Of a stretch of 64,000 nucleotides of DNA, positions 53,853-63,913 are shown one piece after another (within the stretch, counting starts at the first letter, position 1; each line of letters begins with the position of its first letter). The translations under genes and the position numbers were made by a program. The stretch lies in contig NZ_BCFK01000028.1 in the NCBI RefSeq assembly GCF_001417815.1, forward strand, positions 51,611 through 115,610, written 5' to 3'. The notes beneath the pieces were generated by a model that had not been told where the DNA came from, searched no databases, and was given only the letters and a program-made list of their open reading frames with translations. Source of the DNA: Bifidobacterium aesculapii (GTDB taxonomy: Bacteria; Actinomycetota; Actinomycetes; Actinomycetales; Bifidobacteriaceae).

Positions 53853-55076
53853 TCACATTGTGGGCCGCTGAGGCAGATACCGGCGCAGCAGCGTCGTGAT
53901 GACGACGGCGCACACGGCGAAGAGCGCGCCGAACGGACCGAGCCAGGTGAGTCCCAGATGGTCGTTGACCAGCCCGCCGACCGCCGAGCCAAGTGCGATG
54001 CCGATGTTGAAGCTCATCGAGTTGAGCGAGGCGGCGAGGTTCATCGAACCGGGGTGCGACTGTGCGGCCACATCCATGTACAGCACCTGCGAGGCGGAGT
54101 TGAACAGATACATCATCATGCCGAGCGCGACGAGCAGGATCGCACCGTAGAGCGGAATGACCGAGGCCAACGCGAGCGAGGCGAGCAGCACCGCATGCAG
54201 ACAGAAAATCGGCCTCGTACGCGCCAGCGGTTCGACGCCCCGCCCCTTCTCGGCGAGCTTGCCGCCATACAGGTTGCTCCACAGGCAGGCGACGCCGTAG
54301 ACGATGAGCCCGATGCTCACGTAGCGTTCCGGCACGCCGATCTCGTCGCGCATGATCGGCGTGAGATACGTGTAGAAGACATAGCTGGAGCCGGCGCCGC
54401 ACACCACGGTGAGTACGCCGCCCCAGATGCGCTTGTCGAAAAACAGGCGGAACTGGCGCAGGAAGCCGATGGTTACGGGGTGCGAATTGCGTGGCAGGAC
54501 AAGGAACATGGACGTCATGAGCGCGGCGGTCGCCAAAGTGATGATGATGAAAGTGACGCGCCAGCCGAACGTGTTCGCCACCCATGTGCCGAACGGCACG
54601 CCCACGACGGAGGCGATGGAGAACCCGGAGAACACCCAGGCGATGAACTTCGTGCGGTACCGGTCTGTGGTGACGTCGGGCGCGTAGGTCATCGCGATGG
54701 CGACGAGCGTGCCGGAGACGAGCGCGATCAGGATTCGGGCGACGACGAGCACCGCGTAGTTCGGCGCGAGGGCGCACAACAGGTTGCCGGCCAGGAAGAC
54801 GCCCATGAGCGTCAGATAGGTCGCGAAGCGCGGGAAGCGCGCGGAGACAGCGGAGCCGAGCGGCGTTACCGGGGCGTAGACGAACGCGAACAGGGCGACG
54901 AGATTGCCGACGGTCACTTCGGAGACTCCGAGGCCCGCGGCGATGTCCGGCAGGATGCCGACGACGATGAACTCGCTCATGCCGAGCATGAAGCTCGCCA
55001 GAATGAGAATCAACACCGGCAGGTTGAAGAAACGATCCGACGAGGGTGCAATCGTTTGCAATCTATGCCCGGTCAT
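53853..55076 (-). CDS. Major facilitator superfamily exporter (DHA1 type)
   Basis: 407 residues, twelve membrane helices. MSEFIVVGILPDIAAGLGVS at the first helix, the motif A region SAVSARFPRFATYLTLMG and motif C-like SGFSIASVVGVPFGTWVA are those of AraJ/YdhP-type drug or sugar efflux carriers. Substrate unknown. ATG 55076 with AAAGGA 6 nt upstream; a longer start at 55091 is less likely. It follows a strong terminator after glnA2. Confidence 0.9.
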   Translation of the reverse strand: MTGHRLQTIAPSSDRFFNLPVLILILASFMLGMSEFIVVGILPDIAAGLGVSEVTVGNLVALFAFVYAPVTPLGSAVSARFPRFATYLTLMGVFLAGNLLCALAPNYAVLVVARILIALVSGTLVAIAMTYAPDVTTDRYRTKFIAWVFSGFSIASVVGVPFGTWVANTFGWRVTFIIITLATAALMTSMFLVLPRNSHPVTIGFLRQFRLFFDKRIWGGVLTVVCGAGSSYVFYTYLTPIMRDEIGVPERYVSIGLIVYGVACLWSNLYGGKLAEKGRGVEPLARTRPIFCLHAVLLASLALASVIPLYGAILLVALGMMMYLFNSASQVLYMDVAAQSHPGSMNLAASLNSMSFNIGIALGSAVGGLVNDHLGLTWLGPFGALFAVCAVVITTLLRRYLPQRPTM

Positions 55077-55148
55077 ACCGATCCTTTCCATCTCGCATCA
55101 GTGGACATGCTATTGGCCGAGCCCTACAAAAACCGGGGCGACACGCGA

Positions 55149-55181
55149 GGAGCCCATCGGCGGAACAAGCCGATGGGCTCC
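55149..55181 (-). terminator. Terminator after the second glutamine synthetase gene
   Basis: Perfect 13-bp stem, arms GGAGCCCATCGGC and GCCGATGGGCTCC, 7-nt loop; on the minus strand a TTTTT run lies about 15 nt further. Confidence 0.75.
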
Positions 55182-55228
55182 GGGATCACGACGGCCGACG
55201 GCATATGCCATGCCACGCCGGCACGCGG

Positions 55229-56566
55229 TCACAGCTTGGGCAGATACGTCTTGAGCTCGTATGCGGTGACCTGACGGTTGTACTCCTCCCACTCCCGACG
55301 CTTGTTGCGCAGGAAATAGTTGAACGCATGCTCGCCGAGCACGTCCGCCACGAAGTCGGACTTCTCCATGATCTTCAGAGCGGCGCCCAGCGAACGCGGC
55401 AACGGCTCGATGCCCATCGCCTGACGCTCCTCGTCCGTCAGCTCCCACACGTCGTCGCTCGTCGGCTCGGCCAGGGTCATCTGCTTCTCGATGCCGTCGA
55501 GACCCGCCGCCAACAGCACGGAGTACGCGAGATACGGGTTGGCGACCGGATCGAGGCCACGGAACTCCATACGCGCCGAGTTGCCCTTGCCGGGCTTGTA
55601 CTGCGGGATGCGCAGCAGGGCCGAACGGTTGTTGTGACCCCAGCAGATATAGCTCGGCGCCTCGTTGCCGCCCCACAGACGCTTGTACGAGTTCACGTAC
55701 TGGTCGGTGACCGCGCAGATCTCCGCAGCATGGTGGAGGATGCCGGCCGCGAACTGACGGGCCGTGAGCGACATGTTGAACTCCTGGCCCGCCTCGTAGA
55801 AGGCGTTGGCGTCGCCCTCGAACAGGCTCAGGTGCGTGTGCATGCCGGAACCGGGGGCATCCGCCAAGGGCTTGGGCATGAAGCTCGCATGGATGCCGCG
55901 CTCCAGCGAGATCTCCTTGACCACGGTGCGGAAGGTCATGATGTTGTCGGCCGTGGTGAGCGCATCCGCATACCGCAGGTCGATCTCGTTCTGGCCGGGG
56001 CCCGCCTCATGGTGCGAATACTCCACCGAGATGCCCATCTGCTCGAGCATGTTCACGGTGGCGCGGCGGAAGTCCATGCCGGGGCTGCGCGGCACGTGGT
56101 CGAAATAGCCGCCTTCGTCGATCGGGGTGGGTGCCTTGGACCAGTCGTCCTGCTGCTCGAACAGGTAGAACTCCATCTCGGGATGCACATAGAACGTGAA
56201 CCCCTTCTCCTTCGCCTTGGCGAGCGAACGCTTGAGCACATGGCGCGGATCGCCGAGGCTGGGTTCGCCGTCCGGGGTGAGCACGTCGCAGAACATGCGG
56301 GCGGTGCCCTGCGGACCTCCTCGCCATGGCAGGATCTGGAATGTGGAGGGATCCGGCTGGACGATCATGTCATCCTCGGACACGCGAGTCATGCCCTCGA
56401 TGGCCGAACCGTCGAACCCAAGCCCCTCCTCGAACGCCGCCTCCAGTTCCGCTGGGGCGATGGCCACGGATTTCAACGTGCCGAGCACGTCCGTGAACCA
56501 CAGGCGAATGAAGCGCACGTCACGTTCCTCGACCGTACGCAAGGCGAACTCTTGCTGCTTATCCAT
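55229..56566 (-). CDS. glnA2: Second glutamine synthetase (GlnA2-like)
   Basis: 445 residues. Full GSI fold: FTDVLGTLKSVAIAP, GLGFDGSAIEGM, metal ligands in HPEMEFYLFEQ and YSHHEAGPGQNEIDLRY, ATP site ASFMPKPL and the GSGMHTHLS loop. The adenylylation Tyr is replaced by Trp (DVWELTDEER), as in the short GlnA2 class, so regulation differs from glnA at 25297. ATG 56566 with GAGGA about 9 nt upstream. A GTTAG-n6-GTTAC dyad (56591-56606) lies 25 bp upstream. Confidence 0.93.
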   Translation of the reverse strand: MDKQQEFALRTVEERDVRFIRLWFTDVLGTLKSVAIAPAELEAAFEEGLGFDGSAIEGMTRVSEDDMIVQPDPSTFQILPWRGGPQGTARMFCDVLTPDGEPSLGDPRHVLKRSLAKAKEKGFTFYVHPEMEFYLFEQQDDWSKAPTPIDEGGYFDHVPRSPGMDFRRATVNMLEQMGISVEYSHHEAGPGQNEIDLRYADALTTADNIMTFRTVVKEISLERGIHASFMPKPLADAPGSGMHTHLSLFEGDANAFYEAGQEFNMSLTARQFAAGILHHAAEICAVTDQYVNSYKRLWGGNEAPSYICWGHNNRSALLRIPQYKPGKGNSARMEFRGLDPVANPYLAYSVLLAAGLDGIEKQMTLAEPTSDDVWELTDEERQAMGIEPLPRSLGAALKIMEKSDFVADVLGEHAFNYFLRNKRREWEEYNRQVTAYELKTYLPKL

Positions 56567-56670
56567 AGTGCCCAATCCTCACACCCGCGTGTTAGGGCTT
56601 TGTTACCTCACAAGCGTGCCCGCGGCGAAGCGTCCCGCGCCGGTCCCCGGTCACGCTAGAGTAGTGCCCT

Positions 56671-58119
56671 ATGAGCGAAGCAGCATCCGATCATCTCACC
56701 CCGTCCGAAAACCCTCCCGTCGACGTCGCATCATGGCGGCAGGCCGAGACCCCACGCGAACGTTCACGCGCCGGCATCGCCGCACGCTCGAAGGCCCCGC
56801 TCGAATCGCACGCCGTCTGGCAGGTGCGCTCCGGACGCCGTGAGGCGATCGCGCTGCTCGAGGAGCAGTCGGCCATCCGCGTGCCGGACCTGATTCCGCT
56901 GCGCTATAAGCGCATGAGCGTCAGCCCGTTCACCTTCTACCGCGGCACCGTGCTCATCATGACCAACGACCTGGCGACCACGCCGGTCACCGGCATCCCC
57001 GTGCAATGCGTCGGCGACGCGCATATCGGCAACTTCGGCATCTTCCGCTCCCCCTCCGCCCGTCTCGTCTTCGACATCAACGACTTCGACGAGACGGCGA
57101 CCGGCCCCTGGGAGTGGGACCTCAAGCGTCTCGCCGTCTCCGTGGAGATCTGCGGGCGCGCGAACGGCCTCAAGGAGAAGGACATCCGCGACGCCGTGCT
57201 CCAATGCACGCGCACGTACCGCGAATGCGTCAAGCAGTTCTCCGAAATGGACTATCTGGACGCGTGGTACGAGCACCTCGACGTCGAGGAGACGCTCGAC
57301 CGGTTCGAGACGATCGGAGGCGGCAAACGCAACGGCGTGCTGCGCGAAGCCGCGATGAAGGCGCTGCTCAAGGACAACGACGCTGCAGCCGCGAAACTGT
57401 GCCGTTTCAAGGACGGCAAACTCCGGTTCAAGTCGAACCCGCCGGAACTCGTGCCGATCAACGAGCTGACCTCCTACGCGGATCCGGAGGCGCTGCAGGC
57501 GCGCATCGACACGCTGTTCGACAACTACCGCCACTCCCTGTACGAAGACCGCCGCTGGGTGTTCGACCATTTCCGCTACCAGGACGGCGCGCGCAAGGTG
57601 GTGGGCGTCGGTTCGGTGGGCCAGCGCGCCTGGGCGACCGTCTGGACGGCCCGCGACGCCGACGACCCCATGATGATCCAGATGAAGGAGGCCACGTATT
57701 CGGTGCTCGAACACTACTGCGGCGCCTCCCCGTATACGACGCACGGCGAGCGCGTGGTCCAGGGCCAGAAGCTCATCCAGTCCACCGCGGACGTGCTGCT
57801 CGGCTGGACGAGCTTCCTCGCGGAGGACGGACGCCAGCGAGACTACTACGTACGCCAGTTGTGGAACGGCAAGGGGTCGATCGACATCGACAATCTCAAC
57901 GCGACCGCCCTGTCCGACCTGTCGCGCATGTGCGCATGGTGCCTGGCCCACGCGCACGCGCGCACCGGCGATTCCATCGCCATCGCGAACTATCTGGGCG
58001 GCTCCGACGAGTTCGACCAGGCCATCGCCTCGTTCGCCGCGAGCTACGCCGCGCAGAACGACGAGGACTACGCCGTTTTCATGAGCCTGATCAAGAAGGG
58101 CGAGCTGCCGACCATGTAG
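56671..58119 (+). CDS. DUF2252 domain protein
   Basis: 482 residues. DUF2252 signatures: YRGTVLIMTNDLA, CVGDAHIGNFG, VFDINDFDETATGPWEWDLKRL and VGSVGQRAWATVW. These look like a kinase-related fold (aminoglycoside phosphotransferase clan), with GDAHIGNFG and DINDFD as catalytic-loop and metal motifs; the substrate is unknown. ATG 56671 has no ribosome site, whereas TAGAGT (56657-56662) ends 8 nt before it, pointing to a leaderless mRNA. Convergent with the his operon. Confidence 0.9.
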   Translation: MSEAASDHLTPSENPPVDVASWRQAETPRERSRAGIAARSKAPLESHAVWQVRSGRREAIALLEEQSAIRVPDLIPLRYKRMSVSPFTFYRGTVLIMTNDLATTPVTGIPVQCVGDAHIGNFGIFRSPSARLVFDINDFDETATGPWEWDLKRLAVSVEICGRANGLKEKDIRDAVLQCTRTYRECVKQFSEMDYLDAWYEHLDVEETLDRFETIGGGKRNGVLREAAMKALLKDNDAAAAKLCRFKDGKLRFKSNPPELVPINELTSYADPEALQARIDTLFDNYRHSLYEDRRWVFDHFRYQDGARKVVGVGSVGQRAWATVWTARDADDPMMIQMKEATYSVLEHYCGASPYTTHGERVVQGQKLIQSTADVLLGWTSFLAEDGRQRDYYVRQLWNGKGSIDIDNLNATALSDLSRMCAWCLAHAHARTGDSIAIANYLGGSDEFDQAIASFAASYAAQNDEDYAVFMSLIKKGELPTM

Positions 58120-58165
58120 ACAGGTCGGCGTCGGACCAGTCGACGCGAACGGGCCGGCAACGCAA

Positions 58166-58200
58166 GTGGGGCTCTTACGCATGATGCGAAAGAGCACCAC
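58166..58200. terminator. Hairpin between DUF2252 and hisA
   Basis: Interrupted stem: GTGG/CCAC, CTCTT/AAGAG and CGCAT/ATGCG pair in order around a one-base loop. Likely terminates both convergent transcripts. Confidence 0.5.
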
Positions 58201-58237
58201 CGTCATAGCCGCATAGTGCACAGCGGCACCTTGTCCG

Positions 58238-58963
58238 TCACTTGGCGACGTCCAACGCCTCCTCGAGCGTGAACGCGCGAGCGTACAGCGACTTGCCGAG
58301 AATCGCCGAGTCGACGCCGATCGCGGCGAGCTGCTTGATCGCACGCAGATCGTCGAGCTTGGAAATGCCGCCGGACGCGGTCACCTTCGCGTCCGTGCGC
58401 TCGGCGACCTCCCTGAGCAGGTCCAGGTTCGGGCCGCTCATCATGCCGTCGCGCGCCACGTCGGTGACGACGTAGCGGGAGCATCCGGCGTCGTCGAGCA
58501 TTTTCATCGTCTCGAACAGGTCGCCGCCCTCGCGCGTCCAACCGCGCGCGGCGAGCGTGTGCCCGCGCACGTCGAGGCCGACGGCCACGCGATCGCCGTA
58601 CTCGGCGATGACCTTGCGGGTCCAATCCGGGTTCTCGAGCGCGGCGGTGCCGATGTTCACGCGCGCGGCACCCGCTTCGAGCGCGGCTTCGAGCGACGCA
58701 TCGTCACGCACGCCGCCGGACATCTCGATGTTGACGCGATCGCCGAGCTCATGCACGATCTCGCGCAGCTGCGCGCGGTTGTCGCCCGTGCCGAACGCGG
58801 CGTCCAGATCGACGAGATGAATCCATTCGGCGCCTGACTCGACCCACGTGCGCGCCGCCTCGAGCGGGGAGCCGTAGTCGGTCTCGGAACCGGATTCGCC
58901 CTGACGCAGGCGCACCGCCTTGCCGTCACGCACATCGACGGCGGGAAGCAGGGTAAGTGACAT
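58238..58963 (-). CDS. hisA: Phosphoribosyl isomerase (HisA, possibly bifunctional PriA)
   Basis: Isomerises ProFAR to PRFAR in histidine synthesis; actinobacterial PriA also does the TrpF step. 241 residues, TIM barrel with [15 protein letters not shown] carrying the catalytic Asp, the phosphate sites EMSGGVRDD and VNIGTAAL, the second catalytic Asp in [14 protein letters not shown], and [13 protein letters not shown] at 180s fits PriA rather than pure HisA. AAAGG before ATG 58963. Last gene of the his operon in the window. Confidence 0.94.
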   Translation of the reverse strand: MSLTLLPAVDVRDGKAVRLRQGESGSETDYGSPLEAARTWVESGAEWIHLVDLDAAFGTGDNRAQLREIVHELGDRVNIEMSGGVRDDASLEAALEAGAARVNIGTAALENPDWTRKVIAEYGDRVAVGLDVRGHTLAARGWTREGGDLFETMKMLDDAGCSRYVVTDVARDGMMSGPNLDLLREVAERTDAKVTASGGISKLDDLRAIKQLAAIGVDSAILGKSLYARAFTLEEALDVAK

Positions 58964-59026
58964 GATGGAACCTTTCTACTGGAAGTCTGTGGAAGGTGCG
59001 GTCCGTGCACGCCGCCGGCGGAACGG

Positions 59027-59671
59027 TCAGAACGTGGCGATCCAGTTCTCCAACAGCTGGGCGCCGGCGTCGCCGGACTTCTCGGGGTGGAACTGCGTCG
59101 CGGACAGCGGTCCACGCTCGTAGGCGGCGACGAACCGGCTGCGTCCGTACTCGCACCAGGTGACATGCTGGTCGTCGCCGATCTCGATCTGAAGCGGCGA
59201 CAGATCCTTGAGGCCGGCCTCGTGCGCGGCGTACGAGTGGACGAAATAGAAACGCTCGTCCTCCACGCCGCGTAGCAGCGCGGAGCCTTCCGCCCCTTCG
59301 ACGGTGTCCCACCCCATGTGCGGGACGACGTCGGCGTCGAGCGGGTCGACGGTGCCCCCGATCAGTCCCACGCCGTCGGCGTTCTCACCATGCTCGTGGC
59401 CCGTCTCGAACATCACCTGTTCGCCGACGCACACACCGAGCACCGGCCGTCCGGCGCGCAGACGGTCGATGATCACCCGATCGCCCTGCGCACGGCGCAA
59501 TCCCTCCATGCACGCGGCGAACGCGCCGACGCCGGGCACGACGAGCCCGTCCGCCTCAAGGGCCTGCCGGTAGTCGGAGGTGAGTGTGGTGTCTACGCCG
59601 AGGCGCGCCAGCGCGCGCACCATGGAGCGCACGTTGCCGAACCCATAGTCGAACACGACTGCGGTGGTCAT
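59027..59671 (-). CDS. hisH: Imidazole glycerol phosphate synthase, glutaminase subunit
   Basis: Frees ammonia from glutamine for HisF. 214 residues, class I glutaminase. Nucleophile Cys in GVCVGEQVMF (GICLGMQ in most homologues), oxyanion region VPGVGAFAACMEGL, and His-Glu of the triad in ATQFHPEKSG. AAGGAG 7 nt before ATG 59671. Sits between the unknown gene and hisA in the operon; hisF is not in the window. Confidence 0.95.
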   Translation of the reverse strand: MTTAVVFDYGFGNVRSMVRALARLGVDTTLTSDYRQALEADGLVVPGVGAFAACMEGLRRAQGDRVIIDRLRAGRPVLGVCVGEQVMFETGHEHGENADGVGLIGGTVDPLDADVVPHMGWDTVEGAEGSALLRGVEDERFYFVHSYAAHEAGLKDLSPLQIEIGDDQHVTWCEYGRSRFVAAYERGPLSATQFHPEKSGDAGAQLLENWIATF

Positions 59672-59739
59672 ATTTCGTTCTCCTTGTCTGCCGGTGTTCG
59701 TTCGTTCTCTTCGACCCGCTGCGCGGATCCGCGGGCGCG

Positions 59740-60453
59740 TTATGCGACGCTGGAACCGCGAGTGGAGCCGCCGCGCCCCATGCGTGTGTGCTCGGCGATC
59801 ACCTGCATCGCCCGCTCACGGTCCATCGAGGCGGAATCGACCACTTCGAAGCCCTGCGTCTTCAACTGCGCGACAGTGGTGATGCCGAGCATGAGGTCCT
59901 CCACGAAACGAGGCGTGGAGTTGAACAGGATGGGCGGGGCGAGCGTGGAGCCCGCCTGCCCGCCCGCATACAGGGTGACTTCGAGCTTGTCCGCACGGTT
60001 CACGCCCAGTACGACGCTCATGCCGCCGACGACGGTCGTGATGTCACGGGCCGCGGCTTCGGGCGCGTCGCCGTCGAGATTGCGCAGCACCGCGATGGCG
60101 CCTTGGTTGGAACCGATGCAGTCGGCGGAGACGTCGGACAGCTGGCAGAACGCGGCGAGCAGCTGCGCGGACGCGATGCGCGTGACCAGCGCCGCCATCT
60201 TCGCCTTGTTGCCGAGCAGCCCCTGAAGCGCATCGTCGAAACCGACGGAGGGGTCGATGGCGGAGGCGTCGTCGGGAATGTCGATGCCGTCGAGGCCGGC
60301 GGCGTCATCCGCGTCGGATTCGTCGGAGGTCTCCTCGTCGGCGAATTCCTTTTCGAAGCCCTCCATCGCCTTGGCGAGCTCCTCGTCGGAGAAGTGCATA
60401 TCGTCGTCGGAGGAATCGCCGCCGTCGTTCCCCCGCTCGTTCCAGGCGGACAT
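59740..60453 (-). CDS. Conserved hypothetical protein of the his operon
   Basis: 237 residues, not recognised. Very acidic first ~70 residues (DGGDSSDDDMHFSDEELAKA, then FADEETSDESDADD), followed by an alpha/beta part with ALVTRIASAQLLAAFCQLSD and DKLEVTLYAGGQAG. No signal peptide. ATG 60453 shares a base with the hisB stop (TGATG) and has AAGGGA upstream, so it is translationally coupled. Possibly a regulatory or assembly factor for the pathway; unproven. Confidence 0.75.
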   Translation of the reverse strand: MSAWNERGNDGGDSSDDDMHFSDEELAKAMEGFEKEFADEETSDESDADDAAGLDGIDIPDDASAIDPSVGFDDALQGLLGNKAKMAALVTRIASAQLLAAFCQLSDVSADCIGSNQGAIAVLRNLDGDAPEAAARDITTVVGGMSVVLGVNRADKLEVTLYAGGQAGSTLAPPILFNSTPRFVEDLMLGITTVAQLKTQGFEVVDSASMDRERAMQVIAEHTRMGRGGSTRGSSVA

Positions 60454-61055
60454 CACAGCGATCCCTTCGTGCTCGGGATGAGCCCTTCGATGCGCGGATC
60501 GGGTTCGACCGCGAACCGCAGGGCGCGCGCGAACGCCTTGAACTCCGCTTCGGCGATATGGTGCGGGTCGCGGCCGGCGAGCACCTGCAGATGCAGGCAG
60601 ATGCCGGCGTGCAGCGCGATGGACTCCATGACGTGCCGCACGAGGGAACCGGTGAAGTGACCGCCCATCATGCAGTATTCGTAACCTTCCGGCTCGCCGG
60701 TGCACACCACGTAGGGGCGGCCGGAGATGTCGACGACGGCCTTGGCGAGCGCCTCGTCGAGCGGCACGGTGGCGTCGGCGAAGCGGCGGATGCCGCGCTT
60801 GTCGCCGAGCGCCTGCCTGAGCGCCTCGCCGAACACGATGGCGGTGTCCTCCACGGTGTGGTGCACGTCGATGTCGGTGTCGCCGTACGCGTGGATCTTC
60901 AGATCGATGAGCGAATGCTTGCCGAGCGCGTTCATCATATGGTTGTAGAACGGCACTGAGGTGTCGATATCGGTCTGGCCTGTGCCGTCGAGATTCAGCT
61001 CGAGGTCGATGTGCGACTCGCTGGTCTCACGGACGATGTGCGCTGTACGCGCCAT
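60453..61055 (-). CDS. hisB: Imidazoleglycerol-phosphate dehydratase
   Basis: Dehydrates IGP to imidazole acetol phosphate. 200 residues, monofunctional form. Metal-binding repeats [28 protein letters not shown] and [26 protein letters not shown] carry the HxxxH and HHxxE ligands. AAGGAG before ATG 61055. Confidence 0.97.
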   Translation of the reverse strand: MARTAHIVRETSESHIDLELNLDGTGQTDIDTSVPFYNHMMNALGKHSLIDLKIHAYGDTDIDVHHTVEDTAIVFGEALRQALGDKRGIRRFADATVPLDEALAKAVVDISGRPYVVCTGEPEGYEYCMMGGHFTGSLVRHVMESIALHAGICLHLQVLAGRDPHHIAEAEFKAFARALRFAVEPDPRIEGLIPSTKGSL

Positions 61056-61109
61056 GGTAACTCCTTGTCATGCGCGGCATGGAACCGCGTCACATGTGTT
61101 GTTTCGCTG

Positions 61110-62288
61110 CTATTCCGCTTCCACGATACGCAACGTCTCGGAGAGCGCCTCGCGGAAGCGCGTCATCTCCTCGTCGGTGCCCATGCACACGCGCAGCCAG
61201 CCGTCCGGGCCGACCACTCGGATGAGCACGCCGCGGTTGAGCAGTTCGTCGAAGATCGTGTCGCGCTTGTCGAAACGCCCGCCGAACAGCAGGAAGTTGG
61301 AACCGGATTCGGCGACCTGAAGCGGCTCGCCCTTGTAGGTCTGGTCCTTGAGCCATGCCGCGGTGGCCTCACGCGTCTCACGCAGGTGCTCGACGCGGCT
61401 CAGCTGCTCGTCGGTATGCTCGAACGCGGCGAGTGCGGCGGCCTGCGTCACGGCGGACAGATGATACGGCATGCGCACGATGCGCACGCAGTCGATGATG
61501 CCCTTGCTTGCCGCGAGGTAGCCGACGCGCGCGCCGGCGAACGCGAACGCCTTGCTCATCGTGCGGCTGACCGCGAGGTTCGGGTGCTGGTGAATCAGGC
61601 TCACGGCGCTCGGCGTGCCGTGCTTGCGGAACTCCACGTACGCCTCGTCGATGACGAGGATCGGGTGGACGCCCTCGCCGGCGTCTTCCACTTCGGCGGT
61701 CTCGCAGGCGGCGAGGATGCGCTCGATGTCCTTCATCGGCAGCGGCGTGCCGGTCGGATTGTTCGGGCTGGTGAGCAGCACCATGGACGGCTTGACCTCG
61801 TGGATCGCCTCGATGGTCTTCTCCACGTTGAGGGTGAAGTCCTCGTTGCGGTGGGCGAGTTTCCAGCCGGTGAACGTGTCGCGCGCGTACTCCGGGTACA
61901 TGGAGTACGTCGGGTCGGCGCCGAGCGCGGTGCGGCCCGGACCACCGAACGCCTGGAACAGCTGGAGCATGATCTCGTTGGAGCCGTTCGCGCCCCACAG
62001 TTCGTCCACGTCGAGACGCGTATCCGATTCACGTGCGAGATAATCGCTGAACGCCTGGCGCAGCGCGATGTGCTCACGGTCCGGATACCGGTTGAGCGTC
62101 GGTGCGATCTCACGCACGCGGCGTGCGATGGTATCGCAGACGGCCGGATCCGGCGCATACGGGTTCTCGTTGACGTTGAGGCAGACCGGCACGTCGAGCT
62201 GCGGGGCGCCGTACGGCTCCTCACCGATCAGGTCGTTCCTCAGCGGCAGGTTCGCGGGAATGGCGTTGCTTGCGTTCTCTCCGCTCAT
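61110..62288 (-). CDS. hisC: Histidinol-phosphate aminotransferase
   Basis: PLP enzyme turning imidazole acetol phosphate into histidinol phosphate. 392 residues. NVNENPYAP and RYPDREHIALR substrate region, SPNNPTGTPLP, IDEAYVEF, and the Schiff-base Lys in SRTMSKAFAFAGARVGYL. ATG 62288 overlaps the hisD stop (ATGA). Confidence 0.96.
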   Translation of the reverse strand: MSGENASNAIPANLPLRNDLIGEEPYGAPQLDVPVCLNVNENPYAPDPAVCDTIARRVREIAPTLNRYPDREHIALRQAFSDYLARESDTRLDVDELWGANGSNEIMLQLFQAFGGPGRTALGADPTYSMYPEYARDTFTGWKLAHRNEDFTLNVEKTIEAIHEVKPSMVLLTSPNNPTGTPLPMKDIERILAACETAEVEDAGEGVHPILVIDEAYVEFRKHGTPSAVSLIHQHPNLAVSRTMSKAFAFAGARVGYLAASKGIIDCVRIVRMPYHLSAVTQAAALAAFEHTDEQLSRVEHLRETREATAAWLKDQTYKGEPLQVAESGSNFLLFGGRFDKRDTIFDELLNRGVLIRVVGPDGWLRVCMGTDEEMTRFREALSETLRIVEAE

Positions 62289-63682
62289 CGCAGGCCCGCT
62301 TCCTTCTCCTGCTCGCGCAGCGTGGCCTTGTCGTACGGGTCCTTGACGAAACGGGACAGCACGCACTCGCCGTGGGCGGGCAGATCCTCGGACACGGCGA
62401 ACGCATTGATGCGCGCGGCAAGGGCCTTGAGGCCTTCCTCGTCGTATTCGATGACCTCGACGGGCTTCATGAACGTGTGCACGCCGAGACCGGCGGCGAA
62501 ACGTGCGGTGCCGCCGGTAGGCAGCACGTGGTTGGAGCCGGACATGTAGTCGCCCAGCGGAACCGGCGAGTAGGGGCCGCGGAAGATGGCGCCCGCGTTC
62601 TTGATGCGCTTGACGACCTCGTCCGCGTTGGCGGTCTGGATTTCGAGGTGTTCGGCGGCGTACGCGTTGGCCGCATCGATGGACTGGTCGAGTCCGTCGG
62701 TGAGCACAATCGCGGACTGCGTGCCGGACAGGGACGTGTGGACGCGCTCGGCGTGCTCGGTCTTCGGCACGCGGTAGGCGAGGTTCTCCTGCACCTTGCC
62801 GGCGAGTTCCGGCGAGTCGGTGAACAGTACGGAACCGGCGAGTTCGTCGTGCTCGGCCTGGCCGATGAGGTCGGCGGCGACGAGGGACGGGTTCGCGTCC
62901 TTATCGGCGATGATGCCGATCTCGGTGGGACCGGCGACGGCATCGATGCCGACGAACGCGGAGACGAGGGACTTGGCGGTGGCGACGAAGATATTGCCCG
63001 GTCCGGTGATCTTGTCGACCGGATCGCACAGGACGGCACCGTCCTGCGGTTCACTGCCTTTCGCACCATAGGCGAACATGGCGATGGCCTGGGCGCCGCC
63101 GACGGCGTACACCTCCTTGACGCCGAGGATGGCGCAGGTGGCGAGGATCGTCTTGTTCGGCAGTCCCTTGTCGTTGTCTCGCGCCGGCGGGGTGGCGATG
63201 GCGAGACTTTCGACGCCTGCTGCCTGCGCGGGCACGGCGTTCATGATGACGGAGCTCGGGTAGACGGCCTTGCCGCCGGGCACGTACAGTCCGACGCGCT
63301 GGATCGGAATCCAGCGCTCGGCGACCCGGGCGCCTGGCGCGAGGTCGGTGTGGAAGTCCTTCGGCACCTGGTTTTCGGCGACGGCACGTGCGCGGCGCAC
63401 GGATTCCTCGATGGCGGCACGCACCTCAGGGTCGAGCGTGGTGAGCGCGGCTTCTATCTCCGCTTCGGGCACGCGCAGGTGCTCGGGACGGACGTGATCG
63501 AACTTCTCCTCGAAATCGCGCAGGGCCGCAGCGCCGCGTTCCTTGACGTCGTCGAGGATGGGGCGCACCAGATCGGTGGCCTCGGAGGTTCCCATGGCGG
63601 CACGCGGCATTGCGGCCAGCAGCTCGGCACGGGAAAGGACTTGACCGCGAAGGTCGATGATTCGCATGATGTTCTCGCTCAT
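62285..63682 (-). CDS. hisD: Histidinol dehydrogenase
   Basis: Zn- and NAD-dependent oxidation of histidinol to histidine, the last two steps. 465 residues. YVPGGKAVYPSSVIMNAVPA, CDPVDKITGPGNIFVATAK, DAVAGPTEIGIIADKDANP and the active-site LGDYMSGSNHVLPTGGTARF with the catalytic and Zn-binding His. ATG 63682 (MSENIM) is preferred: no ribosome site, but TACGAT ends 8 nt upstream, so the operon mRNA is probably leaderless. First gene of hisDCB-orf-HA. Confidence 0.95.
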   Translation of the reverse strand: MSENIMRIIDLRGQVLSRAELLAAMPRAAMGTSEATDLVRPILDDVKERGAAALRDFEEKFDHVRPEHLRVPEAEIEAALTTLDPEVRAAIEESVRRARAVAENQVPKDFHTDLAPGARVAERWIPIQRVGLYVPGGKAVYPSSVIMNAVPAQAAGVESLAIATPPARDNDKGLPNKTILATCAILGVKEVYAVGGAQAIAMFAYGAKGSEPQDGAVLCDPVDKITGPGNIFVATAKSLVSAFVGIDAVAGPTEIGIIADKDANPSLVAADLIGQAEHDELAGSVLFTDSPELAGKVQENLAYRVPKTEHAERVHTSLSGTQSAIVLTDGLDQSIDAANAYAAEHLEIQTANADEVVKRIKNAGAIFRGPYSPVPLGDYMSGSNHVLPTGGTARFAAGLGVHTFMKPVEVIEYDEEGLKALAARINAFAVSEDLPAHGECVLSRFVKDPYDKATLREQEKEAGLR

Positions 63683-63913
63683 AACAGACCATCGTAACAA
63701 CGGCGAGGCCCGTAACAGCGGGGAATGTCCACATAGTTGGGCGTTTGGCTGGTTGATTCCGCGATTTGGTTGGTGTGGTGTCCTGGTTGTGTAGGGTATG
63801 CGGAGTCATCCCTTCGGTCCGGTGGCCTGCCAACCTGCGAAGGGGCCCGCAAGCTGGATGGAGTTGATGTTGGTTTGTCGGTGTGTGCTTGTTCTTCTCG
63901 CGTGGCCCGTGTG

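Noticed and set aside
53958..55274. 438-aa plus-strand open frame opposite the MFS and glnA2 genes
   Set aside because: Mirror of the real minus-strand genes; Asp/Glu/Arg/His-rich nonsense composition.
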